Shown: positions 1-11,233 of the stretch, one piece after another | How the letters are laid out: each line of letters opens with the position of its first letter | Numbering within the stretch: position 1 is the stretch's first letter | From: Xylaria sp. FL1777 | Taxonomy: Eukaryota > Ascomycota > Sordariomycetes > Xylariales > Xylariaceae | Reading direction: 5' to 3' | Assembly: GCA_022578965.1 (NCBI GenBank) | Contig: MU400700.1 | Location: 1 to 64,000 of the forward strand | DNA length: 64,000 bases | Position numbers and translations under genes: made by a program | Notes under the pieces: model-generated | What the model was told of the DNA's origin: nothing | What the model saw: only the letters and a program-made list of their open reading frames with translations | Databases searched by the model: none

Positions 1-1234
1 AATAGCTACTTTTAATAAAGTTTAAAAATTAAAATAGCAATAAATTAAACTTTTATATAATATAATTTGCTTAATATTATTATTAGCTTTTTTAATTTTG
101 CTATTATTTTTAAGTTTTTTAAATATAATTAATTTTATAATAAAACTGTTTAATTTATATTAATTAGTTGTTTTTTTACTTATAAATATGTTTATATTAT
201 TACTTATTTATTTTTTAAAAAAACTAAATATTTTGCTAATTTATTAAATTAATAGTTTTATTACTTTAAAACTAATATTAAGTATTATTTTTGCTTTAAT
301 TTATATAATAATATATTTAATATATATTAATAGCTTAAAATTAGCTATAAATATATAATTTATAGCTTAATATATAAATAATAAAAGTAATATAATAAGT
401 TATAAGTTTAAAAATTTATTTAATAATAGTTTTATTAGTTAATATTAATTATATTTAATAATAATTTATTAAGTAATAAATATAGCTTTTAAGTGCTAAA
501 AACGTTTATTTAGCTTTTAAATTAAGCTTTTAATAATAGTATGCTTTAAATTAATATATGTATTTTTTGCGTTTTATAGTAATTTTAGCACTTTAAGCAC
601 TTTTAAAAGCGCTATAGCTTAAAATGCTATATTAACTAAATATAAAAAGTTTTTTAAAGCTTATTTATAATTAATTAGCTTAAATAGCATGCTATTTTTT
701 TTAATAAAGTATTGTTTTATTTATTTTAAACTTATATTATATAGCAATTTAATTTTAAAACAAAAACTTTTAAAAATAGCTTATAAATTTATAATATTAA
801 AATATTATAATAGTATTATTAATTATATTTTAGCTTTTAATAATAATTTTATATTAGCTTTAGCTTTTATTAATAAAAAAACTAATATAACTAATAATTT
901 TAATAGTTAGTTTATTAAAATGTTTAATTTGCTTATTTTATATATAATTTTTATGCTAAAATATTTAATAATGTTTAAAAAACATATTATTTTTGCTAAT
1001 TATTTTATTTTTGTTTTTATTATTATAAAAAACTTATAATTTATATAAATAGTAATTTTTTTGCTTTTTATTTAATGCTGCTAATATTAAAGTATTAATA
1101 TTATAACTAATAACTTTTTTTTTTGCATTAAAAAATATAATTAATATATTTTAAGCTTTTTTAAAAAATATATTATTAAATACAAAAATATAATTATTTT
1201 ATAAAAATACAGCTATATTAAATATACTTTAATA
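1..1234. other. AT-rich RIP-mutated DNA, no gene seen
   Basis: Nearly all A and T, with the remaining G/C mostly in AGC/GCT and ACT/AGT contexts. All frames are full of TAA/TAG. The 73-codon open frame at 689-910 (+) is Ile/Leu/Asn/Lys-rich with no motif and is best read as chance. I see no repeat shared with the rest of the window here. It is the left flank of the copia element that starts at 1240. Confidence 0.7.
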
Positions 1235-1239
1235 TAATA
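1235..1239. repeat. Left target-site duplication TAATA of outer copia element
   Basis: TAATA lies directly before the LTR start TGTTAAAATAAC at 1240, and the same five bases follow the LTR end ...TTTAACA at 16217 (16218-16222). Five-base duplications are usual for LTR retrotransposon integrases. The match after excluding about 15 kb supports one insertion event for 1240-16217. Confidence 0.85.
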
Positions 1240-1766
1240 TGTTAAAATAACTAGTTTAATAGGTGTCTCTAGGGGTATAGGTAGAAAAGGTGTATATTGG
1301 ATGATGTCGAAGGAAGAAAGGTCATGACTTCTAGTCCGCAGAATAATTCTATCTATGTGTGTAGGTGGCCCCACTGGGTTAGGTGGCCCCCACTATGCTG
1401 GTCCGGGGCAACGCACAGCCTCATGGGCAAGCCACGCACCAGCCTCATGGGATAAGCCAGATTATCGATACACCCCTACAGGGTCGTATTATAGTTATTA
1501 GTTATAACTTTTATATATAGTACATATAATAGGTTTTACACAAAGATCACTTTATGCGAAGGTTATTATATAAACCGAGGTAATTTTAGTGTTAGCTTAG
1601 TTTATATGCTAGTAAAGTTTTTATATATAAAAAAAAACCTTTGTTTTATATAAACTTTTTTTTTTTTTAAACATATAAAATATAAACAGCTTATAATACA
1701 AAAATTATTATATTTTGTTTTAATATATATATATTAAACGTATAATTATATAAAGCTTATTTAATA
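1240..1766 (+). repeat. 5' LTR of element 1, with an inserted MITE
   Basis: Starts TGTTAAAATAAC and ends AAGCTTATTTAATA, where the terminal CA has become TA. Subtracting the 235-bp inserted element and its 5-bp duplication leaves 287 bp, the same length as the LTRs at 7466-7752 and 15931-16217. The inner edge (TTAATTAATAATTAT) matches the inner edge of the nested element's 5' LTR at 14535, which fixes this as the 5' LTR. Confidence 0.9.
1257..1491. mobile_element. 235-bp MITE-like element, GC-balanced and not RIP-mutated
   Basis: This is the only block of normal composition of this size: my count gives 118 G/C in 235 bases (50%) against roughly 10-15% around it. It interrupts the LTR, which is continuous in the three other LTR copies. 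TAGTT is duplicated at 1252-1256 and 1492-1496. The ends form imperfect inverted repeats: TAATAGGTGTCTCTAGGGGT on the left against TAATACGACCCTGTAGGGGT on the right complement, about 17 of the first 23 positions. Inside are two short direct repeats, TAGGTGGCCCC (near 1372 and 1390) and CAGCCTCATGGG (near 1417 and 1440). There is no coding capacity. The superfamily is not certain; a 5-bp duplication is not diagnostic. Confidence 0.8.
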
Positions 1767-4700
1767 TTAATTAATAATTATATTTATATTTTTAATTTAT
1801 TTATAATAAACTATAAATTAGCTAAAGTAATAATAAAGTTATATAATATACTTTTATTTTAATTTATTAAAAAAAGATTTATTTTTTATATTATGTTTGT
1901 TTTTTTTTTAATATATAAATATATTATTTAGTTTATTTTCTTTAATTAGCTAAAATAAGCACGTACAAAAAAAAAAAAAAGAAAATTTAATTTATTTACG
2001 TATAAAAATTAAACTTTTAATTTATTTATTAGTATTAAAAACGAAATAAAAAAAATAATAAATAACTTTATTACTTTTTAATTATATTATTATATAAATA
2101 TTAAGCAATATATTAATTATATTGCTATATAAAAGTAAAATAGCAATTTATATAACTTAAATATAAAATTAAATATATTATATAATTTAGCTAAATTTAC
2201 TATGTTTTAAAAAAACAAACAATTATTTATAACGCTTTTAAAGTTAAAGCTAGTTATTTTTACGTATAAAAACTTAGCTAAAAACGTTTTAATAAACGCA
2301 TAATAAATAAATGCTTAAATTAATTTTAAAATATAAAGCTAAAAAATTAATTTTAGCTATATAACTAAAATTAAGCTAAATATTAAGTTAACATTTTATT
2401 ATGTTAATTATTTATATTTTTATAAACTATTAAATTATTTTTAAAAAAAGTTTGCTAAAACTTTTAAAAAATAAACAGAAAATTATTTTTAAAAGATTTA
2501 TTAAAGCATATAAAGCGCTTTGTTTAAAAACCTTAAGTTAAAAAAGATTTACTTAATATTAAAAATAATTATTATTTAAAAGCTTATAAAAATAGCTTAT
2601 AAAAACTTTATAATTAAAAAATTAAAAAAACTACTAAATATTTGTTATATAATAATTATTTAATTATTAGTAATATTTTTAATATTAAATTAATAGCTAA
2701 ATATTTTTTTATATAATAGTTAAAATTTTTTAAACTATTAATATATTAAACTATTTTTTAAAAACTTAAGTTTTAATGTATAATTTTAAACGTAATAATA
2801 TAAACATTAATTATAATTAATTTAACTAAATATTAAATATTAGAATTTTTTTAAGCTATTTAATTTTTATATAATAAAAGCAAACTATAAACTAATTTTT
2901 TAACTAATATATAAATACTTTATTTAGTATTATTTATTGCAAATATTAAAGCAAAAAACATATATTTATATAATATTAAATTTAGTTATTAAAAGCATAT
3001 TTTTAAACTTATTTTTAATAAAGTTTATATAAAATAAATTTATACTTTTTAATAAATATATTACTTTTTAAAAAAGCTAAAACTTAAGCTAAAATTATAT
3101 AAACAAACTATATAATTTATTATATAATAAAGCTTGTTTATTTATTATTATTTATTAATATATTAAAATTATAAAAAACTAATATTATGCTATATTTTTA
3201 TATATTTTAAAAAGTTATATAAAGAACTTTTTTATTAATTATATTAGTTTAAACAAAACTTAAAGTAAAATATATTATATAATAAATATTTACTTTAATA
3301 CTAATATAAATTATAGCTAATATTAAGCTAACTAAACAATAGTTTTTTTTATATAAATAAAAAAAAAAAACTTAAACTTAGCTTTATATAAAGTATTTAA
3401 ATTAATGTTTAATAAGCTTAAAAAAGCATAATAAACGTTTAGCGCTAATTATTAAAGCAAAATTTAATTAAATATAAACGTTATATAAATATATTAAAGT
3501 ATACTAAAGTTAATTATAACATTAATTTTTTAAAAACTTATATATAAAAGATTTTTTGCTAACTTATAAATATGCTTATATATAATATTAAATAATATAA
3601 TAAAAATCTTTATATAAAAAAACAATAAATTATATTTTATAAACTAAAAATATAATTATAGCTATATAAAAAACTAACAATTTAAATTTATATTAAAGTT
3701 ATTAAATTAATTAACTAAATAGCTAAGCTATTTTTAAAGCTATAATTAAAAAAACTAAAACTTTTATATAAATAAAAAATGCTTTGTTTGCTAAAAGAAA
3801 AACTACTAGTTAATATATTATATTTTTTAAAAAAAAGCTTATATAAAAAACATATTTTTTAATTTATACGAAATAATTTATAGCTAGAAATTTATTTTAA
3901 AAAAATTCTTTTTATATATAATAAAATATAAAAAATATCTAAAGTTAAACAATAGTGCTAAAAATATTAATAAAAAATTTAATAATTAAACTACTTAATA
4001 TTTAATAAACAGTATATTTTTTTATTATATAATAAAAAAAAATATTTAAAACTATAAAATAATAATATTATATAATTAGTTTATATTAAGCAATTATTAT
4101 TATATAAACTACTAAAATAAACTATAAAATATTAGCGCTTTTAATTATTTAATAGTAAAAAAAGCTTAATTAAAAGCATACTTTTAAATATATTTTTATA
4201 TAAAAGTTAATTAAACTTTAAATAACGCTTATATTTGTTTTAATAAAAGTAATACTATAAATGTTATAAGCATTATATAAATAAAAAACGCTTTTAGTAT
4301 AACTATATATTATATTTTAAATATTTTTACTTTTTTTTTTATTTTTATTAAAAAATGCTAACTGCTTAAAAGTATACTTTAATAATACAAAAAACGTTAT
4401 TATATAATAAAACAAAAAAATTATTTTTGTTATATAAAAATAAAAATATTTATTTTTTAATATTAATTTATATAAAGCAAGTTTATATTTTATAAAAATA
4501 AAACTTTAAAAGCTTTATAAACGCTTTAAATACTTTTATATAAAAAAACTATATAATATGTTTAGTTATATAAGCTATAATATTAATTGTTTTACTTTAA
4601 AAAAAATTTAAAAGTTTTATTATTATTACTAATTATATAATTAAGCACTTTATTATTTTAAATTTATAATTAAAAATAATTATAATTTTAATTATAAAGT

Positions 4701-5060
4701 TATAATTAATACTATATAAATAAACAATAAGCAGGTTTTATATATAATTAATATAGCTATATTGTTTTAAATAGCTATATTTTTAAAATTTATATTTATA
4801 TAAAATGCTTAAAAAGCTTTATATAAATGCTAAATTAATATATATTAAAGATTTTTAAACTATATTATATATAACTTTAATATAAACTTTTTATTTAAAG
4901 AATTTTAAAACTAAGCTAAAATTATGAGTATAAAGTGCTAAAAAATACTTATTAAAACTTATTAAGCTATTAATAAAATAAAAAAAGCATATAAACTTTT
5001 TTGTTATATATATAATATATTAAAAGCTAAACTAAGTTATTATATAAAAAATAAATTAAT
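1767..5060 (+). pseudogene. Element 1 gag/protease/integrase-core region, unreadable remnant
   Basis: By position this is where a Ty1/copia element encodes gag, protease and the integrase core. RIP has filled all three frames with stops, and I could not recognise a zinc knuckle, a DTG protease motif or the integrase DDE residues with confidence. Homology with the nested copy (11241-14535, inverted) runs throughout, for example the A-tract/CACGTAC region near 1960 against 14340. No ATG-initiated frame of useful length remains. The start and internal gene boundaries cannot be placed. Confidence 0.55.
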
Positions 5061-5067
5061 TTTATAA

Positions 5068-5460
5068 ATAGTAGTTAAAGCTTTAAATAATATTATAAAG
5101 CTTAATAGTTTAGTTTTAATGCTTTTTATATTTAAAGTATATTTAAAGGTTAATTAAGATTTTTTTTTTTTGCTAAATATTGTATAAAAAGCTAAAGCAA
5201 TTAAAAAAGCTATAAAAATGCTTTATAAAAAATAAACAAAAGTTAAAATTAGCTATATAATTTATAAACGTAATAAGCTAGCTTTATATAAAGTATTATT
5301 TTTATTTTTATGCAGTAAAGTTTTTATATAGCATAAAAAACAAAGCTAAAAAAAACCGTATAAAATATAATTAATTAAAAAACCTAATATAATTATTAAT
5401 TTTATAAATAGCTTAATTTGCTTTAAATAAATATAAATTAAGCTATATTACTATATAACT
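5068..5460 (+). pseudogene. Copia integrase C-terminal domain remnant (element 1)
   Basis: In one frame at 5068-5155 the reading VVKALNNIIKLNSLVLMLF continues into a tyrosine/valine motif. This matches the end of the fungal copia integrase catalytic domain, where the family has AVKALNDTAGP...LVPTLLVFG. A Lys/Ala-rich helix follows (5180-5290). At about 5407-5454 the frame reads NSLICFK-stop-I-stop-IKLYY, corresponding to the family's GPTxFRSTVVKPYY block that closes the integrase module. Several in-frame TAA/TAG codons replace Gln, Arg and Trp. Substitutions such as Pro to Leu and Asp to Asn are those expected from C-to-T changes on either strand. It is dead. Confidence 0.7.
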
Positions 5461-5639
5461 AAACATATTTTAGCAAATAATAAAAAAAAAAACATAACTA
5501 TTATAAAACTAGCTATAAAACTAACTATATAAAAAAAACATAAAAAACTTAAAAAGGCTAAAAACTTTTTTATAGCGTTTATATAAAACATTAGCAATTT
5601 ATTTTTAACTTTAAAAAAGAAACAAAATTATGTTTTAGC

Positions 5640-7215
5640 AATAAAATTATGTAAAAATAGCATTATTAGCACTTTTAGCGCTTTGTTTAAAAAATTAAAC
5701 GCTATAAAAATTAATAACCTTGTTATATAAAATATTTTTTAGTTCGTAAAATATAACTTAAATAAACATAATAATACTTAGATTTTTAAGTTTTGCTTTA
5801 TATAAAAAATTAAAAAAAAAATAACTAAGCTATATAAAAAATCTAAATTAATTATATAAAGCTATAATAATATAAAAAAAAAACTATATTAACTTAATTG
5901 CTAATAATTTAGCAAATAAACTAATAGCTATTATTAGTTTTAAGCTTTTTATTAATTTAAAACTTTAATGCTTTAAGTAAACTTTAAAATATTATATAAG
6001 CATATATATAATTAAAAAATAAGCTTATATAAAAGATTTTTATATAACTACTTTTTAAACTTATTTTAAAATATTTTAAAAAAACAATTATATAAATTGT
6101 ATAATTATTATATAGCTTAACTAAATTAAAGCTATATTAATTTAAAACTTACTATTAATATTATTATAAAAAACTTAATATAATAGTTTTTATATATAAC
6201 TTATGTTTATTATTTATATTAAAACTTTTATATAAATTTAACATTATAAGTTTACAAACAAATAATATGTTTAGCTTTATTACATTTAAATTTTTAGCAA
6301 AAAAAAAACATAAGTTATATAAAATAAAGTTTTATGCAAAACTAAAAAAAACTTTATAACAAAATTACTTTATTAAATTTAATAGTAATTAAATTATTTT
6401 TTTATATAAAGAAAATATAATACTTACATAAAAAAGCTTAGCAAACTAATTAACTTTAATTAACTTTTATATAAAAAATGCTATATAATAATATGTTTTT
6501 TAATATATATGTAACGTTTATATAAGCAGTATTTGCTAACTAAAAGCTATATATAACTTTATAGCTATTGCTTAAATAATTAACTTAGCACTAATAAATA
6601 TTAAAAATTTAAACCATAAAATTAAATAATAAATAAATAATTATAACTATAAATTAATGTTTATATTTTTAAACTTAAGCTATATAAAACTGTTTATTTT
6701 TATAAATAGTTTATTTACAAATAATATTAATATAACTTTATAACTTAAATTTATTATTATACTTATAATAAAGCATTATATAAAAAAAAACTTAGCTTTT
6801 AAAATTAAAAAAAACATTATATATTAAAACTTTAGCAAGTATAAATAAATAACGTAAAATATACTAGCTAGCAAATTATATAGCATAATAAATAGCTTTA
6901 ATAGCGCTATAGCTTTTTATATAATGCTTTAAAAAATTATAGCTATACTAAAAATATTTTTAATTTTTGTTATATTATGTTTAAACTTAAAATTGTTATA
7001 TAACTGTTTAATAAAGCTAAAAACTACTTAAAAAAAACGCTTTATAATTAATATTATGTTATTTAAAAAGTTATATAAAAAAAAAAGATTTTTAAAGTAC
7101 AATAAATTAATAGCAAAAATAATTTAGCTAATGCATTTATAAAAAAAACATTAAACCAAGCATTAAAAACCTTAATATTTATAAACTAGCTAATTATACA
7201 AATAAAAACATTTAT
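5640..7215 (+). pseudogene. Copia reverse transcriptase and RNase H remnant (element 1)
   Basis: Around 5730-5900 one frame reads KYNLNKHNNT, stop, IFKFCFI, then YKKSKLIIxSYNN. This matches the fungal Ty1/copia RT entry block (YDPNKHxxxRIFKSRLV...KSRLVxQGYND). At 6678-6755 SYIKLFIFINSLFTNNINIT matches the RNase H block AKLFVFVDGSFANNKDLTSQ, with the catalytic Asp now Asn. At about 6966-7110 ...LLYNCLIKLKTT, stop, KKRFIINIM matches SLYECLVKLGTTKEKRLMIDIM. NNLANAFIKKTLNQALKTLI near 7117-7176 matches the NPADAMTK...NKALxxLI C-terminus. The order after integrase identifies copia rather than gypsy. Many stops make it non-functional. Confidence 0.85.
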
Positions 7216-7460
7216 AGAAAAAAAATAAAAACAACTTTTATATAAACAAATTAAAAAAAAAAAAGAGTTAAAAAAATACTTTTGTATAAAAATTGTTATA
7301 ATAATTATATAATAAGTAAAAAAGCAAAAAGCAAATATATTTAATTTTAAAAAAAACACTAAAAATTATAAAACATTACAAATTTTATATTTCTTTTTAT
7401 ATAACTATTTTTTAAGCTATATATAAGTGCTTAATATTTCTTTTTACTTTTTTTATTAAA
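7216..7460 (+). other. Element 1 internal DNA after RNase H, up to the nested insertion
   Basis: A-rich DNA beyond the last recognisable RNase H residues. It is homologous, in inverse orientation, to about 8840-9085 of the nested element. The + strand copy continues at 14827 after the nested element is removed. No coding motif is visible. Confidence 0.6.
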
Positions 7461-7465
7461 CTATT
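7461..7465. repeat. Target-site duplication CTATT (left) of nested copia element
   Basis: CTATT abuts the nested element's end (TATTAAATAAGC at 7466) and recurs at 14822-14826 directly after the other end. In the nested copy itself the homologous uninterrupted sequence (near 8830-8845, complement) reads through without the duplication. This is strong evidence for insertion into a pre-existing family member. Confidence 0.88.
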
Positions 7466-7752
7466 TATTAAATAAGCTTTGTATAATTGTATGTTTAATA
7501 TATATATGCTAAAACAAAGTATAATAATCTTTATATTATAAGCTATTTATGTTTTATATGTTTAAGAAAAAAAAAGGTTCGTACAAAGCAAAAGTTCTTT
7601 TTTATATGTAAGAACTTTGCTAGCATATAAGCTAAGCTAACACTAAGATTACCTTAGTTTATATAATAGCTTTTGTACAAAGTGATCTTTATGCAAAACT
7701 TATTATACGTATTATATATAGGAGTTATAACTAATAACTAGTTATTTTAATA
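7466..7752 (-). repeat. 3' LTR of nested element 2 (287 bp)
   Basis: Read on the minus strand it begins TATTAAAATAACTAG at 7752 (TG mutated to TA) and ends AAGCTTATTTAATA at 7466. It aligns over its whole length with the other three LTR copies, with mainly C/T and G/A differences. A purine-rich tract (AACTAAAAAAAAGTAG on the minus strand, about 7757-7772) lies just before it and is the likely polypurine tract. Confidence 0.9.
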
Positions 7753-9085
7753 CTAGCTACTTTTTTTTTAGTTATAATTCTTTTTATATAATGCTATTTA
7801 AAAAAAATAAAAAAAAATGATTTTGTAAAGAGTTAAACACTTAATACTTTAGTTTTTGCAAAAAAAGGGTTGCTTATATGTTTGCTTTTTTTAAACTTTA
7901 TAGTTGTATAAAGCTTAAGTTTAAAAATAGTTGCTTTTTAAGTAAAGCACTTAAACCTTTATGCAGTTTAATTATTATTAACATAATTAAGGTTTTTTAT
8001 TTTTATTATTATATAGCTAACTAACGTTAGCTAATAGTATAAAGTAAAGTATTAGTAGTAAGCAATTTATACCGAAGTTAATTAAGGGTTTTTTTATTAT
8101 ATAGCAGTAAGTTTAGTAATATATTAAAGTATAAAAGCTAGGCTTTGTTTATAAAAAAAGCTTAAATTTTATAGTGCTTTTTGTTGCTTTTATATTTTTA
8201 AACCTTTTACTTTATATAGCTGCTTATTTTACTATTAGCTACTTTATACGTATATATATATACTTATAATAGCTTTATACTTAGTTATTCTTATATATAT
8301 ATTTATATAATAGCTGCTTTATTATAATATAACATTAATAATTGCTAGCTTTATGTTATAAGCTAAAACAGTAGTTATAACGTTATATAATTACTAATTA
8401 GTAATTTTAACAATTAACTGTTTTTTTAGTTATTATATATAAATATATATATTTGTTTTTTTTTTGTATAGCTTATTATTTAAGTAGTTTGCTAATAATT
8501 GTTTGTTATATAAAAAATAATAAGTTTTAAGTTGCATTAATGCTTTTAGTTAATATTAAGGTTTAAATTTTGTATAATGCTTTAATAATTTTTATTATAG
8601 CTTAAATAATTTATTATAAAGGCTACTTTTATGCGGTATTTATTTAATTGCGCAGCATTATAGTTGCTTTATGTAGCTAAAATACTTATATAAACCGCAA
8701 AAGCTTTTTATTTTAGGGTTGCTAATAGGTAATAAAATTTTAAGGTAATATATATATTATATATATTTAATAATTGTATAATATTTGTTGCAATTATTAT
8801 ACTTAAATAAATAAAGAAAAATTAAGTGTTACATAGTAATTTAATAAAAAAAGTAAAAAAAAATGTTAAGCATTTATATATAGCTTAAAAAATAGTTATA
8901 CGGAAAAAAATATAAAATTTGCAATGTTTTATAGTTTTTGGTGTTTTTTTTAAAATTAAATATATCTGCTTATTGCTTTTTTATATATTATATAATTATT
9001 ATAACGATTTTTATATAAAAGTATTTTTTTGACTTTTTTTTTTTTTTTTTAATTTGTTTATATAAAGGTTATTTTTATTTCTTTT
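7753..9085 (-). other. Long 3' region between RNase H and 3' LTR of element 2
   Basis: About 1.3 kb separates the last recognisable RNase H codon (about 9090) from the 3' LTR on the minus strand. The homologous region of element 1 (7216-7460 plus 14827-15930) is equally long. I find no protein motif in any frame. It contains short AT-rich runs such as TATATATTATATATA near 8745-8765. It could be an untranslated region, a decayed extra gene, or captured DNA. Confidence 0.6.
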
Positions 9086-10661
9086 TTACGAATGCTTTTA
9101 TTTATATAGTTAGCTAGTTTGTAAATACTAAGGTTTTTAGCGCTTAATTTAGTGTTTTCTTTATAAACACGTTAGCTAAATTATTTTTACTATTAATTTA
9201 TTGTACTTTAAAGATTTTTTTTTTTTTATATAACTTTTTAAGTAATATAATATTAATTATAAGGCGTTTTTTTTAGGTAGTTTTTAGTTTTACTAAATAG
9301 TTATATAATAATTTTAAGTTTAAATATAATGCAGCAAAAATTAAAAGTATTTCTAGCGTAGCTATAATTTTTTAAAGCGTTATATAAAAAGCTATAGCAC
9401 TATTAAAGCTATTTATTATGCTATATAATTTACTAGCTAGTATACTTTATATTATTTGTTTATACTTATTAAAGTTTTAATATATAATATTTCTTTTAAT
9501 TTTAAAAGCTAGGTTTTTTTTTATATAATGCTTTATTATAAATATAATAATAAATTTAAGTTATAAAGTTATATTAGTATTATTTGCAAATAAACTATTT
9601 ATAAAAATAAACAGTTTTATATAGCTTAAAGTTAAAAGTATAAACGTTAATTTATAGTTATAATTATTTATTTACTACTTAATTTTATAGTTTAAATTCT
9701 TAATATTTGCTAGTGTTAAATTAGTTATTTAAGCAGTAGCTATAAAGTTATATATAGCTTTTAGTTAGCAAATATTGCTTATATAAGTACTATATATACA
9801 TTAAAAAACATATTGCTATATAGCATTTTTTATACAAAAGTTAATTAAAGCTAGTTAGTTTGCTTAGCTTTTTTATATAAGTGTTATATTTTTTTTATAT
9901 AAAAAAGTAATTTAACTACTGTTAAATTTAATAAGGTAATCTTGTTATAAAGTTTTTTTTAGCTTTATATAAAACTTTGCTTTATATAACTTATGTTTTT
10001 TTTTTGCTAAAAATTTAAATATAATAAAGCTAAACGTATTGTTTATTTATAAACTTATAATGCTAAATTTATATAAAAGTCTTAATATAAAGAATAAACA
10101 TAAGTTATATATAAAAATTATTATACTAAGTTTTTTATAGTAATATTAGTAATAAGTTTTAAACTAATATAGCTTTAATTTAGCTAAGCTATATAATAGT
10201 TATATAATTTATATAATTGTTTTTTTAAAATACTTTAAAATAAATTTAAAAAGTAATTATACAAAAATCTTTTATGCAAGCTTATTTTTTAATTATACGT
10301 ATGCTTATATAATATTTTAAAGTTTGCTTAAAGCATTAAAGTCTTAAATTAGCAAAAAGCCTAAAGCTAATAATAATTATTAGCTTATTTACTAGATTAT
10401 TAGCAATTAAATTAATACAGTTTTTTTTTTATATTATTATAGCTTTATATAACTAATTTAGATTTTTTATATAGCTTAGTTATTTTTTTTTTAATTTTTT
10501 ATATAAAGCAAAACTTAAAAATTTAAGTGTTATTATGTTTATTTAGATTATGTTTTACAAACTAAAAAACATTTTATATAATAAAGTTATTAATTTTTAT
10601 AGCGTTTAATTTTTTAAACAAAGCGCTAAAAGTACTAATAATGCTATTTTTATATAATTTT
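9086..10661 (-). pseudogene. Copia reverse transcriptase and RNase H remnant (element 2)
   Basis: Inverse homologue of 5640-7215. The RT entry block lies about 10400-10600; for example, the minus-strand counterpart of the 5690-5740 sequence is at 10561-10611. The RNase H blocks lie about 9100-9700, including the part homologous to the AKLFVF...NNKDLTSQ block near 9550-9625. Stops are numerous and differ in part from those of element 1, so the two copies were mutated separately at many sites. Comparing the two copies would recover more of the ancestral reading frame than either alone. Confidence 0.8.
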
Positions 10662-10840
10662 ATTGCTAAAGCATAGTTCTATTTTTTTTTAAGGTTAAAA
10701 ACAAATTATTAATGTTTTATATAAACGTTATAAAAAAGTTTTTAGCTTTTTTAAATTTTTTGCGTTTTTTTTGTATAGCTAGTTTTATAGCTAGTTTTAT
10801 AATAGTTATGTTTTTTTTTTTTTTATTTACTAAAGTATAT

Positions 10841-11233
10841 TTAATTATATAATAATATAGCTTAACTTATGTTTATTTAAAGCAAATTAAGCTATTTATA
10901 AAATTAATAATTATGTTAAGTTTTTTAATTAATTATATTTTGTATAGTTTTTTTTAGCTTTGCTTTTTATGCTATATAAAAATTTTATTGCATAAAAGCA
11001 AAAATAATACTTTATATAAAGCTAGCTTATTACGTTTATAAATTATATAGCTAATTTTAACTTTTGCTTATTTTTTATAAAGCATTTTTATAGCTTTTTT
11101 AATTGCTTTAGCTTTTTATATAATATTTAACAAAAAAAAAAAGTTTTAATTAATTTTTAAATATGCTTTAAATATAAAAAGCATTAAAACTAAACTATTA
11201 AGCTTTATAATATTATTTAAAGCTTTAACTGCT
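10841..11233 (-). pseudogene. Copia integrase C-terminal remnant (element 2)
   Basis: Inverse homologue of 5068-5460. The Lys/Ala-rich helix region and the block corresponding to FRSTVVKPYY are recognisable by nucleotide alignment with element 1 (near 10847-10894). It lies directly upstream, on the minus strand, of the RT remnant, as in copia elements. It is broken by stops. Confidence 0.65.
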
